DNA of 39,562 nt from Bigelowiella natans CCMP2755 (GCA_000320545.1 ADNK01002738.1:1-39562); one strand, 5' to 3'. Numbered from the stretch's first letter, positions 1-11,640 are shown. Notes: a model not told the origin generated them from the sequence alone. Numbers and translations: made by a program.

Positions 1-420
1 GAGAGAGAGAAACAGAGAGAGAGGGAGGAAGAAGGAAGGAAAGAGGAGGTGAAATAAGCATCCACCACTATGAATGCAATCACTACCTCAAGATCCCCAG
101 CTTCCGATTTGTAAGTAGGGCCTTTCAATGTGTCTAATAAGGGGGGGGGGGGGGGGGGGAGAGGGGGACACCTCGTAATCAGTGATTGAATGAGGACAGA
201 AGAATGAGATCTGCTCAGGGAGGGGGGGATAAAGCTATTGCTTACCGAAAGGATCCTGAGCATCCGACTGACAAAAACGTTCATCAACGCCCTTGGTAAC
301 GTTCAGCTTCACATCTATTGAACGACAAATGAAGTAGCAAGCAAACGGATGAATCTCAAGGCTGCAAATTGTCTTCGTCACAGATAGACAATCAGGTGAA
401 GGCAGGGTAATGGATGGGCA

Positions 421-472
<52 letters not shown>

Positions 473-548
473 GGTGCGAAGATAGGAAGATGCTACCTGT
501 TATGAATCGTTTCGTGCATTGTTGAGTAGGGCCATGGAAAAGAATTAC

Positions 549-614
<66 letters not shown>
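421..614. repeat. Compound microsatellites (CT)n and (CA)n(GA)n
   Basis: Two tracts are visible: a (CT)n run at about 421-472 with one interrupting A, and a (CA)n run passing directly into (GA)n at about 551-614. The open frames here translate to SLSLSL, VCVCVC or ERERER peptides and are products of the repeat. They lie just beyond the proposed last exon of the neighbouring minus-strand gene. The first 60 bases of the window are also (GA)n-rich, and a run of 16 or more G lies near 141-159. Confidence 0.95.
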
Positions 615-618
<4 letters not shown>

Positions 619-649
619 AACATGGGAAAGGAAGGGTAAGATCGATATT

Positions 650-2202
650 CTAACAGCCAAATATGGGGTGCGGGTAGAAATAAGTCTGCATGAAAACAGG
701 AGAGACTACTCACAGATTGCCTCAGTATTCAGCTTATAATTTCAGACAGTGCAAATCTTATCGATGTGGTCAAAGCCCTTTGCCTCATCTCTCTCCTCCT
801 CCTTCTTTTCACTCCTCTTTCACTCCCCTCCCTTACCATGTAAGTGCCCTTGGAATGGTCATATTTGCTGATGTATCCGATCTCCTCCGTTTGGTTGATA
901 TTGGTGCTGAATCTCCAGGTGTTGTCCCATCCTAGAAATAAAACCGCGAGTTGCAAGTCGCGAGGAAAGGTTTCAGTATATTTATTTGGTCGTCTTTTAA
1001 AATCTCGATGTGATCACAGCTCTCGCCGGGAATCACAACGTGGGAAAAATTATCGATGTCGAGAGACGGCGTCATTGGAAGAAACGCCAAAGTGGATTTA
1101 TTGCGTGCAAGGAGAGAAACCACCTTTCGTAGTGTATCGATTGGCAACGTAGCCTTGCACGGCTGAATCAAGCGGGATATTCCAAAAGTCCTTGAAGTTT
1201 GTTTTCCAAGCTCCTCGAAAATGCATTACGACCTCGTCGGGTGTACACCTGATTAGGAGTGGAAATGTATAAGCTAGCTGTATCTTCCATAACAGACGGT
1301 TTCATTGCCATTCGCACTGAAAAGATGATCAATATTTCGGAGCTCTCCCCCCTGCCTCCTTCGCTTTATCTTATTCACATGGTTGGCACTCACCATCCTT
1401 TCGATCCTCCAAGAGAACGCTCCGCAGCGCTTGAAAACATGGCATAGTTAAGTCGCATAAACTCTCGCGGTGCTGTGGAAAATTTAGCCTCTGGAGAGGC
1501 CCTTTCATCTATTTCTCTTGAGAATTTTAAGTTGTGCACAGCAGAAGCAGCATGACTTTCTCTTGGCGGCGAAGCAATAGCGTAGGCTCCGCTGTTAGTG
1601 TTGATGACAGCGGCTTCTCCCGATTGGGTAGGGGATGCTGCTGTTGGTACATCAGCATTCGGCTCGTTCGCTGTTGGCACGATGGGAATGGTTGTAGATG
1701 GAATTGTCGTTATCCCTGTGGTATTGCTCGTTCCATTGTTGAGACCAGCTGTCGATGTTGCTGCAGTTTCGTTGTCAGCTACGGCAGACATGGGAGGGGC
1801 AGGCACGTTCGCGTGCTGCACCTCGGTGATGATTTTTATGTTTTGATGTTTGATCATGAACGCTGATGCGAGAAGAATTGCGATCAATCCGAAAAGCGTG
1901 AATTCTTTGACGCATCGGGCCCAAGCTGACGATGATTTTTTTCGAGTCCGCCGCCGTCGTTTGCTATCTGCGGAGATTATCACTATAATTAACTTCAAAA
2001 AGGTGTTTTGACAGAAGGAAGCGACTGATGATCGACATAATAAAAAAAAGTTTATATTCGATCCTTTCTTGAATTTCAACTTCAAGTAAGTCAATGATCT
2101 ATTTGTGTCACTGTGGTGCTGCTATTTGTCTTTAAAGATGCGCTGACATGTCGTACGCTGTATACCCGATTGCTCACGCAACGGCGTGGCCTCACTCGAC
2201 AT
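650..2202 (-). CDS. Putative type II membrane protein, five exons
   Basis: Phase-consistent exons on the minus strand are 2202-2166, 1967-1394, 1248-1124, 931-837 and 685-650, giving 288 codons. The ATG at 2202 follows AAAAAG. After about 12 residues comes a highly basic stretch (KRRRRTRKK), then a hydrophobic segment (FGLIAILLASAFMI) near residues 35-50. A Ser/Thr/Ala/Pro-rich region with N-glycosylation sequons (NGT, NTT) follows. This is the topology of a type II Golgi or surface protein with a stem. The C-terminal 85 residues, with AWKTNFKDFWNIP and GWDNTWRF, are aromatic-rich and look globular, but I do not recognise the family. Junction residues read through cleanly: W at exons 2/3 and G at exons 3/4. 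The short last exon is the weakest part. A small Golgi enzyme or a surface antigen are both possible. It is divergent from the lectin gene. Confidence 0.55.
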
Positions 2203-3304
2203 CTTTTTAAAAGGGATGAAGCTGGATTTTCCCCTTCGGAGATGGATGTCAGAGCAGCCGTGTTTTCGGTGTTAGAAAAAGGGAAGGGGCAGTATACGAA
2301 AGCGTATATATGAGAAGGGGTAGGCTGGGAAGTGTAGTGTAAGATATAAAATATGTCATATCACATCATACAGAAACATTCTAATTTAAAATATAATCTA
2401 TTTCCGTAGAGCGACATGATGATTTATTGATATTATACTTCCGAGTGCGAATTCCATATTTTTGATGTAATTCCGAGAGATCTTACCAAAACATCTTCTT
2501 GTCGGCCCAACGGATACAGCGAATTTCGAAAAGGAATTACCGTTGCAACCGTGTCGTAAGAAAGTATTTGAAGGCGTTCAGACATTGCCCGTTATCTTAA
2601 AAAACTAATGGACCGTTTGGATTCTTGTCGCGCATTCGGGAACCCGGGGTTTTCTCTATCTGTCATGTCTCTGATATTAGGTGAAAAAGTCAATCTCTAG
2701 ATGTCGTTCGATTAAATTGTTTGACGTCTTATGGTAATATTTCTAGAAGAATTATGGAAAAATTATAGGACATTTCCTTCCCATTCTAGGGTCGTCGTCG
2801 ACAATCGAACCGAAACTGATATGTCCATCCCGATGTTGCCGCATAATTGAAAATACATGTCTTAAGTTGTTGTCGTAGCTTCTAGATGTTGTCGCATTTA
2901 AAAAAAGCATAACTTTAGGATCTTGTCGAAGCTGCGATTGCCAGTAACGCTGTAACCGCGATCCACACCATTTTTGTTGGCGCAGAAACACGATGTTCAT
3001 TGTATGCTACAAAATATAGAAATTATCTCGACAAAAAGAATTCTAAAATTATTGTGTAAGTTTGGAGGAATTCATCCAGAAAATCAGAATTCCATAGATG
3101 ATTTTAGGGTTTTTCCATACTGGATAACATCTCAACTTTTCAGTCCAAAAAGCGACAGCCTGGAGTTTCGGTTGGCTGCCCCCCTCCCTGTTCGTTCATC
3201 CACTGGCTGTTCCTTTGGGAGAAGGTTGTCACGTGTGTGCCTCATAAATCGTCTAGCACAAAACTCATAGTCTCATAATTTAATTAGAGAGGCGACTGCG
3301 TTCC
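2203..3304. promoter_or_regulatory. Divergent intergenic spacer between membrane-protein and lectin genes
   Basis: These 1.1 kb separate two divergent start codons, so both promoters should lie here. No gene is supported; the 82-codon minus frame at 2752-3000 has no recognisable domain or splice context. The words TTGTCG and GTCGTCG recur about every 30-120 bases between 2500 and 2940 (near 2500, 2626, 2790, 2867, 2888 and 2924), which could be a degenerate regulatory repeat. This is observation only; no function is known. Confidence 0.35.
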
Positions 3305-4393
3305 ATGAGGAGGCCGGAGCTATCACGGATCATTCTCCTTGCCCTCGCTGCGCTCTATGTCGAAGGGGGTGGCACATTTCTTTCACTGATGTCCAACGTA
3401 ACGATGGCCGGTGATGGGATAATCACATGTCCCGACGAATGCAGGATGAGGCTTACCACTGACAACCCGTCAATGAAGGGTGCGTTGCTCCTCCTTCTCT
3501 CTTCCTCTCCCCTTCTCTCTCTTCTTCTTCCTATCACGCACGCGGTGTGCGTAGCGTGACTGTGGTGTCCACGAATTGTTGTAACTTTTATCCCATCAAA
3601 ATGTTATCTGTAACATTCAAAAGGCGGAGCCTGGAGTAAGAAACTCTTCAATATTGCCGAAGGGTTTACGACGACATTCACGATCCAATTTCTCGACCAC
3701 GGCCATGCATGCGCAACAGCTCAGGGTTTTACAGAATACTGCCTCACACGAGGAGGTAATGGACGTCCTCCTTTTTTTCAGTACATGCATATGGAAATGT
3801 ATGGAGCATAGCCGAACTTCATATATTGATTTTTCTGGTGCTCGCTTCTGCATCATCTATATCCCGTTATAGCACATGGAGTGGCCTTTGTTATATATGG
3901 CGAGGACACCACATACGGGGCCGTAACGGACTTGTCCGTCCTTCTCGGCCAAGGAGGCGCAGGTAATAAACGGAATAGGGAATTGGCCGCATGTTATCGA
4001 TGTGCATGTTATCGATGTTTGAGTGGGATTATTGTTTTGGCACTAATACAGGGTTAGGCTACGAGGGTCTCAAGAACTCGATTGCGATCGAATTCGACAT
4101 GTTTTACGATCGATCCAAAGGTCACCGCGCCGATATATTCTTTTGATGTGAAAAGGGGGGGAGAGAAGAGTTTATGAGTAATTCTATCATAGTAGCAACT
4201 AACAGCCTGAATTATTTATGGTACGTCATCCAATCCAGGCGATTTGCACGATAACCACGTTGGAATTATGACAAGAGGTATTATGACGTCAAGAATACCT
4301 TTTCGCGGGAGAAATAGGAACCGATTAAGATGTGTCGATTCTTTTTTGTTTGGAAGGGGCAGGGAGGTGAAGTTTCTTTTTGTGTTCCTCCTG

Positions 4394-4457
<64 letters not shown>

Positions 4458-5844
4458 TCTTCACTTAGGACGCGAGGGCCCGATTTCTGCGGAACATAAG
4501 TACTCGCTTGGGTCAACAGCCAATGTAGTATTTTACCATCTGCACACTTACCTGAATCAAGCTTAACATTAAAACTGTATACGTGTATATTAACGGCAGC
4601 TCTTTAATACGTATTGTGCATACCACATACTTCAGGTGCCTGAGTTCAGCTTCGAGCGAGCACATGATGTAAAGATTGTGTACCAGCCTGATTTGGATCA
4701 ACAAGACCTCCTGCATCATCAAAAATGTAATTTATTGTATGAATAGATGCCAGAAATCAGCAGCAGCACTAGCGGCGGCAGCGGTGATAAATATACGAAA
4801 AAGTTGTCATTATGCCTCGAGGGTGGATGGCGCATGGAGATGGTCTCCGTAGTAAGGAGACTTGTTGTTGACCACAATATCATTGTATGTGTGATTGTAT
4901 GTTCAGGCGTGAAGGGGCGGTCATGTGACAACTTCCAAAATCAGCCCTACTTCGCGCATCTTCTCAGCACAGTCAGTGAAGTCCCCATCAACCGCAACAC
5001 CGCAGAAGACACGCCAATGATACAACATGAGAGATGCACAAAGAAAATTTCTACTTGTTTTTCACTTGAAAACGGGAACGGGCAAATAGGCCAACGCCAA
5101 AAGATAATGAAACACTGAAATATGCACTCACAGACACAGACATAGATTTGTTAAAAATTATAATATCTAAATATTGATTATATTGTATGTACATGCGTGC
5201 GTGTAGGGTCACTTTCCTGCAGGAAAGATCGGGACCATGCATGTCTTCATCGATGACTTTCGATTTGCGAGGGTGATCGTACCAATGAGGGTAAGTATTA
5301 GTAAAACACATGAAAGAAAGGGGAGGTTATGAGAGAAAGCGAACTCCGAGAAGCCAGGAATCTTCTGATTTGCGCTCAACATAAAGGTCGAGACGATACT
5401 AAACCTAGCTCATTGGGAGCAAGTGAGGCTTGGATTCACAGGTATTTCTCCATAGATGATTGGTTTGATACGGACCGTATGAAGGAATCATGCAGACGTG
5501 CAAGACATGATTTTGTCATTCGTCGCTAGAATAATTTCTCACGTGTTCTCATACCTAACCCCATCTTCGTCTCTCCAGGAACAACATCGGTGCAGAATTG
5601 GCAGAAGCAGGATATTTACAACTGGACAATATGTACGTCGGCGAATTCATGTTATAGAAGAAGCAATGGAAGGAGTATTAGTTATCAAAGTGGGCAGGAA
5701 CGTGAGAATCACAGCACAATGTCACGAATATTAACCAAATCTCATTTTAGGCACTGGAACTGGCCACACGACCTGCTCGCCATTTTAAAGTGCTGCAACA
5801 AAGCGGCAAATAGAAATCACCTCAATCACCACCATCAACCATAA
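3305..5844 (+). CDS. Secreted L-type (legume-like) lectin-domain protein, about ten small exons
   Basis: The ATG at 3305 opens a signal peptide (MRRPELSRIILLALAALYVEG). Exons 3305-3479, 3624-3755, 3873-3962, 4052-4120, 4239-4277, 4469-4524 and 4636-4726 join in phase, mostly phase 1. The translation follows the L-type lectin fold in order: MRLTTDNPSMKGGAWSKK, FTTTFTIQF, GVAFVIYG, GLGYEGLKNSIAIEFDMF, DNHVGIMTRG, KYSLGSTAN, then HDVKIVYQPD. Later segments MHVFIDDF (5223-5290), AGYLQLDNMYVG (from 5579) and a C-terminal HWNWPHDLLAI (from about 5752) match the remaining strands. Junctions after 4726 are unresolved: exon 7 ends in phase 1 with T, which would make a stop if joined directly to 5223. 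A Cys-containing exon near 4890-4970 with acceptor 5207 is one in-phase alternative. L-type lectins bind carbohydrate, often high-mannose glycans, through metal-dependent loops. No membrane anchor is visible, so secretion is inferred. Confidence 0.8.
4396..4456. repeat. (CA)n(TA)n compound microsatellite in a lectin intron
   Basis: A (CA)n run at about 4396-4426 changes directly into (TA)n to 4455. It ends about 13 bases before the acceptor TTCACTTAG of lectin exon 6 (starts 4469). All open frames across it are dipeptide repeats. The same CA-to-TA arrangement occurs at 11618-11680, 15489-15540 and, as TA-CT-GT, at 15960-16080. Confidence 0.95.
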
Positions 5845-6904
5845 TCTAGAAAGAACAATGATTAAATTTGGCGCTACGAATTTGGCGCTACGACGCACGC
5901 CTCTCTACAAACGCAACCTGCCTCTCTCCTTTACACAACTGATCAACTTCAAGACGGTAGCGAGTAAGAAGAATTGGTGGACAAAGCGAATCGGTTGGCC
6001 AAAACATGGCTGACGGGCGCGGCGACGTCGTTTATTGGTAACCGTGGCATCATCTTCTATTTTAGTTGTGAAGTTTCGTCATATGAGCAGGAAATCACTT
6101 ATCTTCATTCCTACGCGCTGCCAACGACTCGCCCCCATCGCTGGTTCGATCATTAGCCACAAAGCATTGTTATTGGAATAATCGTCATAGCACCGTCGTC
6201 ACGCTACATGTTGCAATCCTAGCTGACTAGAGTAAGCAGCTTTTGTGTAACATGTTGCAATTATTTTGTTCCGCGTATGATGAAGCTGATCGAACGTGAT
6301 GCTGAGTCCGCCTACTACGCGTAGGCTGATGTTCTCACCTACTGAGATGCATGATGCGCGCAGCAGAGGGATCGACAAGGATTGCATGCTTCATGTCATT
6401 GTCTCTGCATGTGCAGCACTGGTTGCAAAGCGGACGTCGACGTCGTGCACACATGGCAAAGCTGTCTGCTCACGGCACATCGACTCATGCATTCCGCGCC
6501 GTGCCGCTTTTACTGTCATGCGCAAGGATCACGACCATGTTGATGAACAAGTTCTGTTTGATTGATCACAGCATCCGTCGTCGTCTTGCATGAAGCATGC
6601 GCCCGCCCGCCCTCCACACATTGCATTGGTGTGGCACATGTGCGCTGTACGTGGCCGCTGCATTGCACAGCTACTACGCATCAGGATGACAATTAAAAAT
6701 TTTGAACACTTCATCACACATGTACATGTACATGTGTATATGAGACGGATGTAATGAAATGTTTAAATTTTTTCAATGGTCATCCTAATGTAGCTGTGCA
6801 ATGCAGCGGCTACAGCGCTTAAATTGTGTCTGTTTGTTTCCTTGGTCACATGTTGCATGCATGAAAATGCATCATGATTTGGTCTAGCATGTCGTGCTTT
6901 GCGC
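5845..6904. other. Convergent spacer with palindrome-word-rich tract
   Basis: This lies between the 3' ends of the lectin (+) and EF-hand (-) genes. No coding exon is supported. 5860-6160 holds a short direct repeat (TTTGGCGCTACGA twice, near 5868-5892). From about 6200 the sequence becomes dense in TGCA, CATG and GCATGC words (GCATGATGCGCG, TTGCATGC, TGCATGCATG). It contains an imperfect inverted repeat described separately. The minus frames at 6529-6717 and 6763-7023 read through the inverted repeat and look like chance. Confidence 0.6.
6654..6810. repeat. Imperfect inverted repeat, about 60-bp arms
   Basis: The left arm 6654-6714 begins GCCGCTGCATTGCACAGCTA and ends CACTTCAT. The right arm 6754-6810 is its imperfect reverse complement, ending TAGCTGTGCAATGCAGCGGC. 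The spacer contains ACATGTACATGTACATGTGT, itself palindromic. The RNA would form a long hairpin. The reverse complement of the right arm also matches 15054-15110 (AGGATG, then CCATTGAAAAA, then CATTACATCCGTCTCA), so the sequence belongs to a dispersed family, perhaps a MITE-like element. No target-site duplication could be fixed by eye. Confidence 0.75.
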
Positions 6905-8914
6905 TCAGCTTTTTCTGAGGTCACCATACTTAATGCCTGAGAAGTCGGGAAGAATTTTTGTTGGAAGTAAGCCTTTAATCTCCACCTTGACTTGTTTCCC
7001 TGCAGATTTCGCGCCAACCACAATGCGTTTGAGCTCTCCGCAGCCTCTTATAGCATTCACGAGATTGATGGCCAAATTTGCAGTGTTGTGCAATGGTGGG
7101 GGCACAGGAGGTTTTGCCTTTTCTACAGTATCTTGTGCCTTTGACCTGGAGGTCTTTAGCAAGCTACTGACTGATTGATTCATAATTTCTTTATCATTAC
7201 GATTGAACCTCATGCTGAAACTCTTGAAATTCATCAGCGTGTCAAAGATTTCTTTGCCAGAGTTTAAGTGCACGGTTCCTTCGGCGGATTTGAACATCGC
7301 AAGGCCGAAGATCATGCTCATTACCTCCCTCGGAATATAAGAGCTTGTCTCAAATTTGCTGAACATGGACATCATGAATCTCTTGTTGGCCGTGTACTTA
7401 ATAGACGCGTTCATTTCACAAAGCTCGAGCAGCTTCTTCTCAGTGGTAAGCAATTCATCAAAAGTGAACGGAAGGGAGATGGTAATCTTCGCATCCTTCA
7501 CGACAGAGCTGACTGGTACCGGAAGCTTTTTAAACGGGTCTTTAGGCAGCATGGGAGCCTCTGCAACCAGAACAACCTCTCCGTCCTTATACTCTGCTGA
7601 GAACCCTTTCACAAACGGCCCCATCTTCATAGATTTATCGCTGGCCACAGCATCTATAATTGCAGTAAAAGCAGCAACGACTTTCTCTCCTTGCTCTTGA
7701 TCGGCACTAAAGCTAACCTCCAACCTCCCAGCACTTTCCCTGTTTCGCATAGTAATAATGTTTTCTCATCAGGGCAATGATGTTTCATTCATATTAGAGC
7801 GCTCAACATCAAATGGCGGTGATTCTACGTTACCCATCAAACTTGACCAAGGTGATATCGATGACACCCTTTTGATTCTTTTCATCAACATCGCCCATCC
7901 GGATGGTTGCTGAGGTGGAAATCATCTTCTTAAGCTCTTCTTTACTGATCTTGGACAGAAGCGATCTGGCGCCCTCACTGAGATAATCTCTAGTGGCCTT
8001 CGCATAGAGTTTCGCTACGGTCGAAGTGTCCTTCTTACTCCTGTTAGCATGGGTCCACCATTGGTAAAGTTCCTCGAAAGACACGGACCCAGAGTTATCC
8101 TTGTCCATTTCGCCCATAGCATCCTTCAACTCTTGCTTGTCGAGTGGGGCTCCCATCTGAGCAGCGAAGTACTTAAGCTCACCAATATCAAGCGTCCCGT
8201 TGTTGTCGGCATCGTATCGGTCGAACATTTCCTTGAGCTCCTTGGCCACCTTGTCATTCTCCTTTGCTTTCTTTTCACCCTCGCCGAGTTTGGACAATTG
8301 TACGAGGGGGTCAGTCCTTTCCTTCCCGAAGGGGCCGTTTTTGTCAAATGTCTCTTCACCAAATTTCATGTATTTCTGAACGAAACACGCGCCGGAAAAA
8401 TGATAAAATAAGAGCGAGTGATTAACCGGTTAGAAGTAAAGGAAAAGCAGCGAAAATACAAGGGACTGAGAAGAAGGAGAGACACGGGGAGAGGGGGCAG
8501 GGGGTCACAAGATTCATCAAGAATTTTCATTAATTACCTTAAGTGAAAGCTGAGATTGATCATCTCCCATGGACATGGTCATGATTTCCCTCACCATGGA
8601 TTTTTGATCTTAGAGGAAAAGGAGAATAATGTTATCAGATTGGAAGTTACGGTTCGCAACTTTAAACAGAGCTCTGTCTAAATTAATACTGTTTACTCTG
8701 ATTCGCCCACATCATCTCACCACCTTTGTCAGCACACTTTCCAACGAGTCGTATGATTTCATCCCGAGTGACGATGCCTAAGTGGTTCATTCAAATTCCA
8801 TGTCATCCTTCGAGTTCACTGTAGCCACGATCATTTCTCACCATCCCCACTGAAGTCGGCGGCGTGGAAAACTGCCTCCCAGACATCGAGGAATTCTTTC
8901 TTACTGAGGGCCAT
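6905..8914 (-). CDS. EF-hand calcium-binding protein with large C-terminal domain (five exons)
   Basis: Minus-strand exons 8914-8842, 8777-8724, 8608-8538, 8375-7834 and 7739-6905 keep phase throughout and give 524 residues. ATG at 8914 sits in AAAAAATGGCC. Three EF-hand loops are visible: DFSGDGIVTRDE (assembled across the first intron), DADNNGTLDIGE and DKDNSGSVSFEE, so several Ca2+ should bind. The C-terminal part after residue 247 is not recognised; it includes a Pro-rich stretch (KPPVPPPL). If the fourth intron is not spliced, translation stops at 7830 and yields a 247-residue three-EF-hand protein; the downstream frame could then start at ATG 7750. The possible donor GG|GTAACG overlaps that stop codon, and acceptor GAAACAG restores frame, so I favour one fused protein or alternative splicing. 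The gene is convergent with the lectin and divergent from the HTTM gene. Confidence 0.75.
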
Positions 8915-8979
8915 TTTTTCGGTGTATTCTGATAGTGTTAGAAATGGAAGCAGGGTTAGCTCAGTGTCCTAACGCCACG

Positions 8980-9961
8980 CCATAGCGTGCATGCTGTAGG
9001 TAGGTCTACACATTCGTTCGTACTGTCGTTCGAGTTCGCTTCAATTCGATTGTGATTTATTATGCCATTGCGCACTAACAAATATCTGTTACGAAGATAT
9101 TTTTTATTCCGAAACGGAAAAGGAAATGGAAAGGCCATATGTGCATCTACGGCAATCTTCTCCCATGTCGCAGGTGCAAATCCCAGTCCGATTTCGCATG
9201 GGGTTTTCAGCTTTTGGAGCTGTATTTTGGTTGTCGCTCTCATATCATTCCCCTAGGAATTTGGTAGAAATTCTGGTCTAATTTTGATCCATCGCCTCTC
9301 CAAAACCCAAATCGAATGAGGCACCGTTCTTCCAAACGCGCACGCGAGCACCGAGGGAGGAAGCTTCCACAGAAGGGCGCCGCAGCTCATGATGGTGTTT
9401 CTAGAACTGTGTCGGGAAATCGAAAGGTGGACGGCACAATGTTAGCATCAGATCAGTATTCTGAAAGGGTCCATAGCGTGCATGCTGTAGGTAGGTCTAC
9501 ACATTCGTTCGTACTGTCGTTCGAGTTCGCTTCAATTCGATTGTGATTTATTATGCCATTGCGCACTAACAAATATCGGTTACGAAGATATTTTTTATTC
9601 CGAAACGGAAAAGGAAATGGAAAGGCCATATGTGCATCTACGGCAATCTTCTCCCATGTCGCAGGTGCAAATCCCAGTCCGATTTCGCATGGGGTTTTCA
9701 GCTTTTGGAGCTGTATTTTGGTTGTCGCTCTCATATCATTCCCCTAGGAATTTGGTAGAAATTCTGGTCTAATTTTGATCCATCGCCTCTCCAAAACCCA
9801 AATCGAATGAGGCACCGTTCTTCCAAACGCGCACGCGAGCACCGAGGGAGGAAGCTTCCACAGAAGGGCGCCGCAGCTCATGATGGTGTTTCTAGAACTG
9901 TGTCGGGAAATCGAAAGGTGGACGGCGCAATGTTAGCATCAGATCAGTATTCTGAAAGGGT
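8980..9961. repeat. 491-bp tandem direct duplication
   Basis: Positions 8980-9470 and 9471-9961 are copies of the same unit at a period of 491 bp. The two differences I see are T to G (AATATCTG against AATATCGG) and A to G (GGCACAATG against GGCGCAATG). Near identity points to a recent event or to gene conversion. The unit carries an ATG-starting frame (MRHRSSKRAREHRGRK): in copy 1 (from 9316) it stops after 76 codons because it runs into copy 2. In copy 2 (from 9807) it continues into the HTTM gene. The duplication therefore doubles the upstream region and first coding segment of that gene. It could also be an assembly artefact. Confidence 0.95.
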
Positions 9962-11640
9962 GGTGAATGGCTTCATTCTTTTGGTGTTCATGGGGGCCAT
10001 GATGCATCACACCGAGGACTGGTCAAAGATGAAGAAGTGGAAGCCTGGAATAGTCACAGTTGTAGCTATGCTGATTCCTCTGTGTACCCGCTTTCACGCA
10101 GTCACCACAATCCTCGGTTTTTGTCCTCTACTTCTCATGTTTCTTCGGTCATGGCCTGCGCTGGCCAACCATTCAAACGTTCTCCTACTTATCATTCTGA
10201 CAATTATCGCAAGTCTATTCGAGGAGTTTGCCTTCTTTTTCGTCTCCCCGTCGTCGTCCTCCCCGTCTTTTGCCTGTCGGCTGAAAAGGGCTCGCAGTTT
10301 GGAAGGATTAAGACGCGTATGCGTAGGATCGCTGGCCGTGGTGTACGCCTGGGCTGGAATGCACAAGTTCAATTCAGCCTTTTTTGACCCATTACACAGC
10401 TGCGTCATCAAATTTCTACGAAAGCCGGTAGTAACAGTTGTTGTGGTGGTATGCAGCGGGATCAATTCGTCGGAAGCAATGAGATTGCTTGTAACATGCT
10501 CGATAGTGGTAGTAGTAGCGTGTCATTGGCTCCTGATGATCGATCTCTTGCTTTGCTGCGATGATTTCTTATCAGATTGAGAGAGCTGGGCTGCACCCTG
10601 CCTGGTTGGATTTAGTCCCAGAAAGCATTCTTATAGCCTCGGCGGGGTTGATCATCCTGATTGAAATATCCGCAGGATTGCTTCTTCTACACCCTGCTTA
10701 CGCAAGGTCGGCGGTTTCTCGCCCGTTTTGCAAAAATGCTAATCATGGTATTTGCAACAACACAAAGGACGGGTGTTAAGCTAGCTCTCAGCCTCCACTT
10801 CTTCCTCTCACCCGTCGGGTTCTACGACTTCAGCGCCATTGCAACTTCGGTCCTATACATCGTCGTTACCACGTCACCAAGCAGCAGCAGCAGAAGAAGA
10901 AGCGCCGCCGGGGTTCCAAAGGAGGAGGACTATAAGACGGAAAGAACGACTATGACAAGTAGCAAGGGGATTTCGGAGAATGATTACCTGCTGTTGCTAC
11001 CGAAGAGTCTTGTTATCTTCGGTCTGTCAGCATCTGACACCCTATATCTTTTTTCACATCTTTCTTATCATCTATGGGGAGGGGGATGGAAAGAGGGGAA
11101 GGACAGATGTAAACTTACAGTATTACCACCACCCTTCTTCGAATGCTGCTGGTGTATTTTCATCATTTGCGCCGCCGTCATCGTCGCTATATTGATGATG
11201 ACGAAGATGACTCCTTCATCTTAAATCATTACATTCGTAATAGATGTGGACTTTTGCGTCGATTGTCGAGCTGTGATCTTTGCGTGCAGCAACACGGCAA
11301 TGGCCTTCATAGCCTTATTTTCCCCAATCGCATTCTCCAGCATTACAACCAATCTCCAGCTATTCCAGGTAACTTAACTATGCGCCGAAGAAAAACGGCA
11401 TGAGAGTAATGCGGAGCAGAATCCAAGGAGACATCGGTAGGTCCTGTTCTACGAGAGAGGGCTGCTGTTTCAAGTTGCCGCTGGTGAGAATGGACCTTAC
11501 CGATGATTCTTCGGTGATGATGCTGACAAAAATTCAACGGCCCGATAAACGGGTGGAAGGACGCTCGCACGTCCGCGCATGCCGAATAATATGCATAAAA
11601 CCAGATTTACATACGCAAACACACACACACACACACACAA

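Noticed and set aside
378-713. 111-codon frame with SLSL/VCVC runs and RERERE tail
   Set aside because: It is a translation of (CT)n, (CA)n and (GA)n repeats. Only its first bases overlap a proposed exon, in a different frame.
8956-9734. Two near-identical minus-strand frames (MRATTKIQLQKLKTP...)
   Set aside because: They are the antisense of the 491-bp duplication. Being identical only reflects the duplication; there is no domain or splice context.
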